From positions 3,361-67,360 of the forward strand of contig CAMIMS010000004.1 of assembly GCA_946221025.1 (NCBI GenBank): DNA of 64,000 nucleotides, given 5' to 3'. The stretch comes from an uncultured Pseudoclavibacter sp. (GTDB lineage: Bacteria; Actinomycetota; Actinomycetes; Actinomycetales; Microbacteriaceae). The notes under the pieces are model-generated. The model was not told where the DNA came from, ran no database searches, and saw nothing but the letters and a program-made list of their open reading frames with translations. The translations under genes were made by a program, and so were the position numbers. Below are positions 52,456-60,264 of the stretch, piece by piece (the stretch's first letter is position 1; every line of letters begins with the position of its first letter).

Positions 52456-53155
52456 ACGTGACTCTCTTTCTCCGTGACGTACCGTCGTAGGTGACGTGCC
52501 GAAGGGCGCTGCCCTCCGGAGCGTGCGCATCCCGGATCCGGACCGACATTGAGGCATGCCGGCACCGGTGCTCGCACCGCTGTTGTTCTGTCAAGGTTGT
52601 CGCCGATACGCGCAGGCGACCGGCCGGTTTATACGGCGCCCAAGGCTGCGACATGCGGCGTACCACACGTTGCGGTTAGGGGCGCTGGAGCGTTGCTCTG
52701 CTGCCGGTGGCGGCATCTGCCGAAGCCTTAGCCGACCAACTCCGATCGGATGAGCTTCTCTGGGCGATGACGCACTGCTCGGCAGTGATCCGGCCGCGCA
52801 CGGGGCGCGAGCGCGAAGTACTCAACTCGAAGAGTCTAGGTCGACGGATGAAACGCGTGCAACCCGGGCGTGTCGCAACTGGACGCCCGGTTGGATTTGT
52901 GCGTTCCCGACGGGGCACTACGCATGGAGACCTCTTTTATATATGCACATGAGGTTGAACGTCCCGTGCGGTGTCCTGACGACCTGAGACGCCGTCACGC
53001 ATAGCTGTGTCTTACTGCCGCCCCGACGAACTGTCAATGGGTAGAAGTACCCGTTATCAAAAGGCTATGATTTCGTTACTTTTTTGTTCGCGACACCGAC
53101 GGTGACGCGGCCGCCATCTACGGGGCCGAGTCGGTGTTGTTCCCTGCCGGGGCCG
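52456..53155. other. 700-base divergent intergenic region
   Basis: Between rpsJ (minus) and the DUF1800 gene (plus). No gene is visible. It holds the candidate S10-operon promoter at 52833-52862, an isolated AT-rich block (TTTTATATATG) near 52930, and a TATGAT -10-like box at 53066-53071 that may serve the DUF1800 gene but lacks a clear -35. Confidence 0.5.
52833..52862 (-). promoter_or_regulatory. Candidate S10-operon promoter
   Basis: On the minus strand TTGCAC (52862-52857) and TAGACT (52838-52833) are 18 bases apart. Transcription from here would give a leader of roughly 370 bases before rpsJ. Confidence 0.5.
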
Positions 53156-55330
53156 ATGAAAGGCAGACTCGAGTTGACTACCCCGAATCACGCGCCGTTT
53201 GATCCTGTACAGCCAACCCGCCGCGAGCTCCGGGCGCAAGAGCGGGCTGCCGGCAAGGGGGGCGGCGCAGAGGCGCAAGGCGCCGAAGCCGGTGTCGCTG
53301 GAACCGGACTGACCGGTCGCCGAATTGTTCTGACCGCCGGCGCCGCCGCGCTCGGTGGCACCGCGCTGGGTCTTGTGAACAACATGATCGGACAGCGCGC
53401 CACGACCGTCACGGGTGCAGGCCCTGGCGGGCCCGACACGTTCCCGCTTTCTGGCATCGGTGGCACCCCCGAACCCGGATCCACGACCGGCAGCTCGTTT
53501 GGCACCCCGGCGGCCGGTTCACGCGGCGGCACGGGTGGACGCCCGCCGGCCCCCGGCGCTGCGGGCCGCTCCACGGGCAACGGACGTGGCCTGGCCACGG
53601 GCGGCGCCGCCGGCAGCGGCACTCGCCCCACGCCGGGCGCTACCGCACCGACTGCCCCCGCGACCGCCAAGCCCGGCCAGAACTCGGGTGCGAACGGCAC
53701 TCAGGGCAACGGCACGGGCACGGGTTCAGGCAACGGCGCCAACGGCGCGCCCGTTGCGGCACCCTCGACCCCGGGTGCCGGCGCACCTCGCCAGCCCGAC
53801 ATCCTCGCTCCGTCAAGTGACCGCGACGAGTCGTACGCGCAGGCGATGGCCGATCAGCACCAGGAGATCCGCGGTTACGACCCGCAGCTTCCCACCGGGC
53901 GCACCGGCCCGAACATCTCGGCGCCCGTCGCTGACACGCCGGAAGCCGTTCGCCACCTGCTTCGCCGCGCCGGCTACGGAATCGGCTGGTTCGCCGAGTC
54001 CGAGGTCACCAGCATGGGCATCGACGCATGGCTGACCCAGCAGCTCGACCCGAACTTCGAGGATCCGTCCGAGGGCACTATTCGCAGCTGGTTCCCGCAC
54101 GCGATGCGAGACATCGCGGGCGTGCGCGCCTCCATCGGCCGCTTCGAATGGGATGCGCAGGTCGACTTCGGTAAGGCCACGCTTGCGCGCCAGCTGTTCT
54201 CGAAGCGTCAGATCTTCGAGAACGTGGTCGATGTGATGCACAGCATCCTGCACGTGACCATCCCGTCCGACTTCGCCTGGGACTGTGGCCCCGACTACGG
54301 GAACCGCGTCATTCGTGCGCACGCCTTCGGCAAGTTCCGCGACATGCTGACCGAGTCCGCTCGCCACCCGGCGATGATCCACTACCTCAACAACGTGGAT
54401 TCGGTCGACGGCGAGATCAACGAGAACTACGGCCGGGAGCTCCTCGAGCTTCACACCGTGAGCGTGAACGGTGGCTACACCGAAGAGGACGTCTTCGCCT
54501 CCTCAATCATCATGTCGGGCCGCCGCCTCAACTGGGACACGGGCGAGTTCATCTACCAGCCGGAGCACCACGTGACCGGCCCCGTCAAGGTGCTCGACTT
54601 CCAGCACGAGAACGCGGATGCGAACAAGGGCTTGGAACTTGGAGATGCCTACCTCGCGTACCTGGCGTCGCACCCGAGCACCGCTCGACACGTTGCACGG
54701 CGCCTCGCCACCCGCTTCATCGCCGACACCCCGAGCGAATCGGTCGTCGAGCACCTTGCGGGTGTCTACCTCGCGAAGGACACCGACATTCTCGAGACGG
54801 TTACGGAGATCTTCCGCCTTCCCGAGTTCTGGCAGACCGCCGGAACCAAGGTTCGTCGCCCGCTTGAGGACGTCATCGGTGTCGTGCGTTCGATCGGTGC
54901 CAACGTTGAGACGTCCACCAAGCAGGGTGTGAGCGAGCTCTACTGGGAGCTCCAGCAGATGGGCCACGCACCAATGGCGTGGGTGCCGGTCAACGGCTTC
55001 CCGGATGTGGCATCCGCATGGATGTCCGCCAGCCAGCTCATCCGCCGTTGGAATGTGCACCGTTCGCTCACGAACGGCTGGACCGAAGGCATTGAGCCGT
55101 CGAAGGAGTTCCTCGCGAACGTCACCCCGACCACCAGCATGACCGTTGGTGCCTGGGTCGAAACCGTTTCGAAGCGAACGCTGGGCATCGAACCCACCGA
55201 GCAGATCAAGGCCGCTGCCACCGCATTCCTCGACGCAAGCCTCGACTCGAATGTCACTGAGACGCACATCGGTCTCACGCCGCACTTCACGGCGCTCTTC
55301 TACAACTCGCCCGAATTCGCGATCCGCTGA
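53156..55330 (+). CDS. DUF1800 domain protein with twin-arginine-like signal
   Basis: 724 residues from the ATG at 53156; a TTG at 53174 with AAAGG upstream is an alternative. Residues 50-75 form a Tat-like signal (GRRIVLTAGAAALGGTALG). Residues 80 to about 230 are a Gly/Thr/Pro/Ala/Ser linker. The DUF1800 domain starts near 260 (VRHLLRRAGYGIGWF) and includes HSILHVTIPSDFAWDCGPDYGNR-type and NENYGRELLELHTVSVNGGYTEEDV stretches, the family signature. Presumed folded before export and acting at the cell surface; activity unknown. It precedes the DUF1501 gene by 11 bases, the usual pairing. Confidence 0.85.
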   Translation: MKGRLELTTPNHAPFDPVQPTRRELRAQERAAGKGGGAEAQGAEAGVAGTGLTGRRIVLTAGAAALGGTALGLVNNMIGQRATTVTGAGPGGPDTFPLSGIGGTPEPGSTTGSSFGTPAAGSRGGTGGRPPAPGAAGRSTGNGRGLATGGAAGSGTRPTPGATAPTAPATAKPGQNSGANGTQGNGTGTGSGNGANGAPVAAPSTPGAGAPRQPDILAPSSDRDESYAQAMADQHQEIRGYDPQLPTGRTGPNISAPVADTPEAVRHLLRRAGYGIGWFAESEVTSMGIDAWLTQQLDPNFEDPSEGTIRSWFPHAMRDIAGVRASIGRFEWDAQVDFGKATLARQLFSKRQIFENVVDVMHSILHVTIPSDFAWDCGPDYGNRVIRAHAFGKFRDMLTESARHPAMIHYLNNVDSVDGEINENYGRELLELHTVSVNGGYTEEDVFASSIIMSGRRLNWDTGEFIYQPEHHVTGPVKVLDFQHENADANKGLELGDAYLAYLASHPSTARHVARRLATRFIADTPSESVVEHLAGVYLAKDTDILETVTEIFRLPEFWQTAGTKVRRPLEDVIGVVRSIGANVETSTKQGVSELYWELQQMGHAPMAWVPVNGFPDVASAWMSASQLIRRWNVHRSLTNGWTEGIEPSKEFLANVTPTTSMTVGAWVETVSKRTLGIEPTEQIKAAATAFLDASLDSNVTETHIGLTPHFTALFYNSPEFAIR

Positions 55331-55341
55331 GAGGCCGAACG

Positions 55342-56730
55342 ATGGTCACCACCCCCGAATCCAACAACCCGTACTCGATTCACCCCGACTGCCCCGACTT
55401 CCGCATGCTCGGAGGTCAGACGGAAGGCGAAGCCGCGCTTCGTGCACTCGGTGACGCTGTCGCCCGTGATGACCGCGAACGCGACGCCATGTGGGCGCGC
55501 GAGGGCTTCACTCGCCGCGCGCTGCTGACCGGCGGTCTCGGTGTCGGTGTCGCAGCCCTCGCCGCGCAGCTCACTACCGCCCGCGTCTCCTACGGTTCGC
55601 CGGCCGAGATGGCGGCGAACGGCAACCGCTCGCTCGTTGTCGTCTTCCTCCGCGGAGGCCTCGACGGACTCTCGGTGCTCGTTCCCGCTGAGGACAAGGA
55701 CCTGCTCGCCTCGCGACCGAACATCGCGATTCGCGGAGGTAGCCTCATCCCCTTCGACCGCAACTTCGGTCTGCACCCGGCGCTTTCCGCGCTCAAGCCG
55801 ATGCTCGACGCGGGCAAGATCGCGGCGGTGCCCGACATCGCGACGCCCGAGCTTTCCCGCTCGCACTTCCAGGCTCAGGACTGCCTCGAGCGCGGTGGGA
55901 CGTCCGCCGGTGGAAACACCGGTTGGCTTGACCGCGTGCTCGAGCAGGCCGGTGCCGGAACCACGTTCCGTTCGGTCTCGGCGACGCAAAACCTCACGCG
56001 CTCGCTGATCGGTACGCAGAACTCGCTCGTGGCACGCCGCCTGAGCGACCTGAAGATCCACGCGAACGACAACCTCCGCGACAAGACCCGCGCCGCGATC
56101 GAGCAGCTCTACACCGGCATCGAGCACCCCTTCACCGTTCAGGCCGGTATCGCGCTTGACGCAGACGCTCAGGCCGCCGCCATCAACGCGGCGAACAACG
56201 ACGACCCGCGCGGATACCCCGAGGGCGGCTTCCCGAGCGACCTCCGCACCCTCGCCACGCTCATCAAGTCTGAGGTCGGCATGCGCCTGGCGACCGTCGA
56301 CCTCGGCGGATGGGACATGCACTCGGGCATCGGTGACGTTGACCAGGGCAACATGCGCGATGCGCTGCAGAAGCTCGGCGACTCGCTCGCCGCGTTCTTC
56401 GCCGACCTCGGCCCGAAGGCCGACTCGACCACGGTCATCCTCATGTCAGAGTTCGGTCGCCGAGCTGAGCAGAACGGTTCGGGTGGAACCGACCACGGTC
56501 ACGGCGGACTCGCGATGGCCATCGGTGGTGGCGTTCGCGGTGGTGTCTACGGAACCTGGAACGGCGTCAGCGAGAATGCGCTCGTGTACGGCGACCTTCC
56601 CGGCCACAACGACTTCCGCGACTTCCTTGGTGAGGTCGTCATGTCGACCATGGGCCTTACCGAAGGTCAGCTCGCGAACGTCTTCCCCAACTGGAAGGTG
56701 TCAACGAGCGGCATGATGGTGCCGGCCTAA
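55342..56730 (+). CDS. DUF1501 domain protein with twin-arginine signal
   Basis: 462 residues. An unusually long N-region of 57 residues precedes the Tat motif FTRRALLTGGLGVGVAALAA (RR at 58-59). The DUF1501 domain follows: SLVVVFLRGGLDGLSVLVP, FGLHPALSALKPML, SRSHFQAQDCLERG, VDLGGWDMHSG and VILMSEFGRRAEQNGSGGTDHGHGG, resembling sulfatase/alkaline-phosphatase-like folds. Usually paired with DUF1800 proteins, as here. Substrate unknown. A strong terminator closes the operon. Confidence 0.88.
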   Translation: MVTTPESNNPYSIHPDCPDFRMLGGQTEGEAALRALGDAVARDDRERDAMWAREGFTRRALLTGGLGVGVAALAAQLTTARVSYGSPAEMAANGNRSLVVVFLRGGLDGLSVLVPAEDKDLLASRPNIAIRGGSLIPFDRNFGLHPALSALKPMLDAGKIAAVPDIATPELSRSHFQAQDCLERGGTSAGGNTGWLDRVLEQAGAGTTFRSVSATQNLTRSLIGTQNSLVARRLSDLKIHANDNLRDKTRAAIEQLYTGIEHPFTVQAGIALDADAQAAAINAANNDDPRGYPEGGFPSDLRTLATLIKSEVGMRLATVDLGGWDMHSGIGDVDQGNMRDALQKLGDSLAAFFADLGPKADSTTVILMSEFGRRAEQNGSGGTDHGHGGLAMAIGGGVRGGVYGTWNGVSENALVYGDLPGHNDFRDFLGEVVMSTMGLTEGQLANVFPNWKVSTSGMMVPA

Positions 56731-56748
56731 GCGCACACATCGCGCACA

Positions 56749-56796
56749 CGAGAAACGCGCTCCCTTCGCCCGTCGGTGGAGGGGGCGCGTTTCTCG
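56749..56796 (+). terminator. Rho-independent terminator after the DUF1501 gene
   Basis: CGAGAAACGCGC and GCGCGTTTCTCG pair perfectly, extended by CCC/GGG, around a 16-base loop. It lies 18 bases past the stop and could also serve the convergent sortase gene. Confidence 0.8.
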
Positions 56797-56860
56797 TTGC
56801 GTGTGATGTCGTTCAGACCCCGCGGACGCAGTCAGATCGGACGCTACGCGTACCGCATGC

Positions 56861-57853
56861 TCACCGCCCGGCAGCGTCGTGCGCTAGTTTCGCGGAGGAG
56901 TCCGCAAATTCCGCGTCGGCGGCTGTTCTCACGTGTCGGGGCGCACGCTTCGGGCGTACCGGACGCCCGCTCCACCACACATACACAGCCGCTCCCGTGA
57001 GGGCGAGCCCGAACGCCACCGCCCACCACGGGAACCCGGGGCCCGGCGGTGGCTCCTGTGAGTGCGTGAGCTGTTCAGGGGGCGTCGGCAAGACGCGTTC
57101 CCCGGTCACGAGGATGCGTTCGGAATTAATGCCGATGGGCGTGCACGTCACGAGCGTGACGAGATCCGCATCCGCCTCCGGGAGGATCGAGCGAGCATCG
57201 TCCGGCGCAACAATGCGAATATCTCGCACCCGGTACGCGAGCACCTCGCCGAGCACGGTGATCGTGAATACGTCACCGACCTTGGCCTTATCCATATCCG
57301 TGAAGAGCTTCGAACTCGCGAGCCCTCGGTGGCCGGTGAGCACTGACCGAGTGCCCACTCCCCCGACCGGCAGAGCCGTTCCCTCCAGGTGCCCGACGCC
57401 GCGCGAGAGCACATCCTCGCCAGTGCCGTGGTAGATGGGAAGGTCGACACCGACCGCGTCGTACTGCAACCGCCCCATCTGCCCATCCCCGGTCGGGTTG
57501 AGCAGCGAGTGATAGGTCGCCCTGCGGTCCGCTGGATCACTCAGAGCGGTTGGGATGCGGGTGCCAGCGCCGACTTCGAACCCGCCCGCCTGCAAAGTGG
57601 CGTTATAGGCCTGCGCCTGGGTTATCGCCTCGGCCGGCCCCGGAGGCGGAATCTGCTCCACGCGCTCCGAATGGGATTCGACTTCGCGCTGATGTTCGAG
57701 ATCTGCGAACCAGTACGCCGCCGCGGGGTAGAGAAGCACTGCGGTCCCGAGCACGCACACGAGCGCAATCACGAACGCGGTCATCGAGAACGACCAGCGT
57801 TTCACGGTCCTCGTCGATCCAGCGGTGGCGTCGGCGCCTGCGAGTGTTGTCAT
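56861..57853 (-). CDS. Class C sortase (pilus polymerase)
   Basis: 330 residues from the ATG at 57853; an in-frame GTG at 57895 is possible, and neither has a clear ribosome binding site. N-terminal helix (about 20-45), a lid-like segment with SDPADRR (about 105-111), then the sortase barrel with catalytic His175 in VLTGHRG, Cys237 in LVTCTPIGINSER and Arg246. A second membrane helix (WWAVAFGLALTGAAVYVWW) near the C-terminus is typical of class C. It would link pilin subunits through LPXTG Thr and a pilin Lys. 51 bases downstream of the pilin gene. Confidence 0.9.
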   Translation of the reverse strand: MTTLAGADATAGSTRTVKRWSFSMTAFVIALVCVLGTAVLLYPAAAYWFADLEHQREVESHSERVEQIPPPGPAEAITQAQAYNATLQAGGFEVGAGTRIPTALSDPADRRATYHSLLNPTGDGQMGRLQYDAVGVDLPIYHGTGEDVLSRGVGHLEGTALPVGGVGTRSVLTGHRGLASSKLFTDMDKAKVGDVFTITVLGEVLAYRVRDIRIVAPDDARSILPEADADLVTLVTCTPIGINSERILVTGERVLPTPPEQLTHSQEPPPGPGFPWWAVAFGLALTGAAVYVWWSGRPVRPKRAPRHVRTAADAEFADSSAKLAHDAAGR

Positions 57854-57904
57854 GAAAGGTTCGCGTGCCCCGCGCAGATAGGGAGCGCGGGGCACGCAAG
57901 GTCG

Positions 57905-59434
57905 TTACGCGGTCGCCTGCTCGGCTTCCCGCTGCTTGCGGCGGTTCACGATGGCCGCTCCGATCGCGGCGGCAATCAGGGCAAGGCCCGCACCGACGAA
58001 CAGCGCGGTTCCGGTACCACCGGTCAGCGGCAGCTGGTAGTCGGGCACCTTCGAGTTGGTGACCGTTTCGGCGTACTCGTGCGTTCCGTTCGCGGTGGCA
58101 GAGATCTCTACGACGCGCGGATTCGCGTTGCTCACCTCGGGGTTCGCAACGTAGCCGTCGGGAGCGCGGTGCTCAACGAGCCAGTACTGGTTCTGCGTGC
58201 GGTTGCCATCGGTGAAGAACAGCGTCGCGGAGATCTGGCCGGCCGCATCCGTCGTGCCCTCCCAGATGAAGTCATCGGGTCGCTGCTGCGCAGCCTCTGC
58301 CGAATCGTAGATACGGAACGTCGCGCCCGCGAGGGCCGCGCTCGACTCGGCGTCGACCTTGCTGATGCTCAGTTGCGCCCAGCTGCTTTCCACCGTGTTC
58401 GACTCGCGACCACGCTGACGCTGCGGGTCGTTGACGTAGAGGGTGGCCGTGTTCGAGATCGTTTCCTTGTAGGCGCGTACCTCACCGTTGATGGTGACGG
58501 TGACCACGCCCCCCTGGTTCGCCTCGAGCTTGGCGCGGCCCGCCTCGGTGAAGGTCACCGTCACGGTGACGCGCCCGTCTGCCTCGGCAGACTCAACCTG
58601 GTAGTCGGTTCCCCGCGTGAGACCGGTGCGGTCGAAGGAAACGGTCACGCGCTCGGTCTCCGGCAACGCCGTGTCAAGGGTCAGTGCTTCATCGAGCTGG
58701 TCAACGATGACGAAGTCGGTCAGCCGCTCGCCGCCGAGGTTCGGCACGGTCGCACGGATGGGGAAGGCAGCCTTCGCGCCGATCGTGTTGCCGGTGATGG
58801 TCTGCGCCTTCTCGATCTGCGTTTCGGCATTCTTCGGGTAGACGTGCACATCCTTCAGCCACTGTCCGGTGGCCTGCTGGGGCAGCGGCAGGGTCACGAA
58901 GAACGGATTGCCGAGCACGACACCGGCAGGACCGCTGACCTCGGAGACCATGTAGACACCGAGCGGCAGGTTCGGGAAGGTAGCCACACCGCCACCCGCG
59001 GTCACCTGGTCGGCAACGGGGGCACCGGTCGTGTCGGTGGCCGGCTGAACGGCGACGGGGTTCGCCTCACCGGGAACAGTGATCGAGGTCGCATCGTTCA
59101 GATCCCGAGTGCGTTCAACGCCGTTCAGTCGGTCGACCGTCAGCCACCCCTCGTTGGTCTCGAGGTCGACATCGAGTCGGTTCACGCGGTAGGTGACGCC
59201 GTCAATGGGCGTGCCATCAACGGCGGTCAGCTCGCTTCCATCGTGCTCGGTGCCCGCGCCTTCAGGCTGGGCGTACTTGTGCACGGTGAGTGAGTACGGC
59301 GCCGCGGGGCGGTCGCCGAGCGGAGCCGCCTCGGCGGGCGCCGCGATTGCCGCCGCTCCCGCGAGGCTGAGCGCAGCGGCTCCGAGAGCGGCCGTCACGC
59401 GCGAGACAATGCCGCGCTTAGTCGTGTTGGACAC
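57905..59434 (-). CDS. Backbone pilin, SpaA/FimA type, LPXTG-anchored
   Basis: 509 residues from the GTG at 59434, which has GGAGGA upstream. Signal peptide about 1-36 (ALSLAGAAAIAAPAEA). The pilin motif VYPKN (K201) offers the Lys for sortase linkage. Several immunoglobulin-like domains follow, with isopeptide-type pieces (LSISKVDAESSAALAGATFRIYD) and an E-box-like YWLVEHRAPDGY. The end has LPLTG, a hydrophobic helix and a basic tail (NRRKQREAEQ). Followed by its sortase, probably in one operon. Confidence 0.9.
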   Translation of the reverse strand: MSNTTKRGIVSRVTAALGAAALSLAGAAAIAAPAEAAPLGDRPAAPYSLTVHKYAQPEGAGTEHDGSELTAVDGTPIDGVTYRVNRLDVDLETNEGWLTVDRLNGVERTRDLNDATSITVPGEANPVAVQPATDTTGAPVADQVTAGGGVATFPNLPLGVYMVSEVSGPAGVVLGNPFFVTLPLPQQATGQWLKDVHVYPKNAETQIEKAQTITGNTIGAKAAFPIRATVPNLGGERLTDFVIVDQLDEALTLDTALPETERVTVSFDRTGLTRGTDYQVESAEADGRVTVTVTFTEAGRAKLEANQGGVVTVTINGEVRAYKETISNTATLYVNDPQRQRGRESNTVESSWAQLSISKVDAESSAALAGATFRIYDSAEAAQQRPDDFIWEGTTDAAGQISATLFFTDGNRTQNQYWLVEHRAPDGYVANPEVSNANPRVVEISATANGTHEYAETVTNSKVPDYQLPLTGGTGTALFVGAGLALIAAAIGAAIVNRRKQREAEQATA

Positions 59435-59678
59435 TGGGAGTCCTCCATTCGGTGGGGTGCTCGGGAAGCGATTTCCTGGGCCGGATTCGGGTGGTCGGTT
59501 GACAGAGGCCGGTGCCGGTATTTGCCGGTGCTTTCTGCGCGAAGCCGGGATGAATTGCGGAGATGCGAAAACCGAACGAGGTGGGAGTTGCGCGATTGTG
59601 GCGCATCGCATCAGCACCGAAGACGCGCGCGCGAATGGCCGCGGCGAGGTGCCGTTGGCTGCGCAGCTGCGACTTCAT
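59418..59678 (-). pseudogene. Decayed 5' end of a second tip-like surface protein gene
   Basis: Upstream of the pilin gene, the minus strand has AGTTCTTCTATGAAGTCGC, almost the same as the start region of the tip gene (AGTTCTTCAATGAAATCAC). The translation MKSQLRSQRHLAAAIRARVF parallels MKSLLRTRRRLAASVCAAGI of the tip protein, then similarity ends and no signal-peptide core follows. The frame stays open for 86 codons and runs past the pilin start. It looks like a remnant of a duplicated or recombined tip gene. Confidence 0.5.
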
Positions 59679-59742
59679 AGAAGAACTCCGGGGTTCTTCG
59701 GCATCCGGTGTCGTGGGGGCGACAGGGGTGCGCGAAATACGT

Positions 59743-59783
59743 GGGGGCCGTGACTGATTCCTGAGAGATCAGTCACGGCCCCC
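59743..59783 (-). terminator. Terminator after the MT0933-like gene
   Basis: Perfect 16-bp stem (GGGGGCCGTGACTGAT and its complement) with a nine-base loop, about 50 bases past the stop at 59835. No long T-run, but the stem is very stable. Confidence 0.75.
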
Positions 59784-59834
59784 ATGTTAACCCGATATCG
59801 AGGTGCTCATTCACACCATCGGGCATGTGCCGTA

Positions 59835-60104
59835 CTACTGCTGGTTACCGGCGGCGTTCTGCTGATGGGCAGCGGCGTCCTGCGCCTGCTGGCCGGGCTG
59901 CTGAGTCTGCTGACCGGGCTGCGGCTGACCCTGCTGACCGGAAAGCGCGTTGCGAGCGGCTTCCTGAGCCTGACCAATCTGGTCTGCGTACTTGTTGTCG
60001 GTCTTCTGGTTGGCGAAGTCCGCGCCGCGCTGGAGTGCTTCTTCGGCCTTCTGCGAGCCCTCCGGGCTCTTCAGGAACTCGTTGGCCTGGTCCATGATTC
60101 CCAT
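59835..60104 (-). CDS. MT0933/Rv0909-like antitoxin family protein
   Basis: 89 residues, ATG at 60104 behind AGAAAGGA. The first half (MDQANEFLKSPEGSQKAEEA, then LQRGADFANQKTDNKYADQI) matches the small helical MT0933-like family, whose member Rv0909 is annotated as antitoxin of the Rv0910 toxin. The second half is a Gln/Ala/Pro-rich tail. No toxin gene stands beside it. It has its own terminator and lies between pilin and tip genes. Confidence 0.75.
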   Translation of the reverse strand: MGIMDQANEFLKSPEGSQKAEEALQRGADFANQKTDNKYADQIGQAQEAARNALSGQQGQPQPGQQTQQPGQQAQDAAAHQQNAAGNQQ

Positions 60105-60206
60105 GAATGAATCCTTTCTCCTGTATTCCGGCCGTCACGTCTTGACTGGATGCCGGAAACGGTGAACAGAGAATGCCCACTCCGGCTGAATGCCCGGTGT
60201 ATGGCA

Positions 60207-60247
60207 AAGCGCGCCCGCAAACACCGTTCGTGTCTTCGGGCGCGCTT
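60207..60247 (-). terminator. Terminator after the tip protein gene
   Basis: AAGCGCGCCCG and CGGGCGCGCTT form an 11-bp stem with a 19-base loop, 18 bases past the stop at 60265. Confidence 0.75.
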
Positions 60248-60264
60248 AGCGGTTTGGTGGACTG

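Noticed and set aside
57389..59293. 634-codon plus-strand frame
   Set aside because: Antisense to the sortase and pilin genes, which have clear signal peptide, YPKN and LPLTG motifs.
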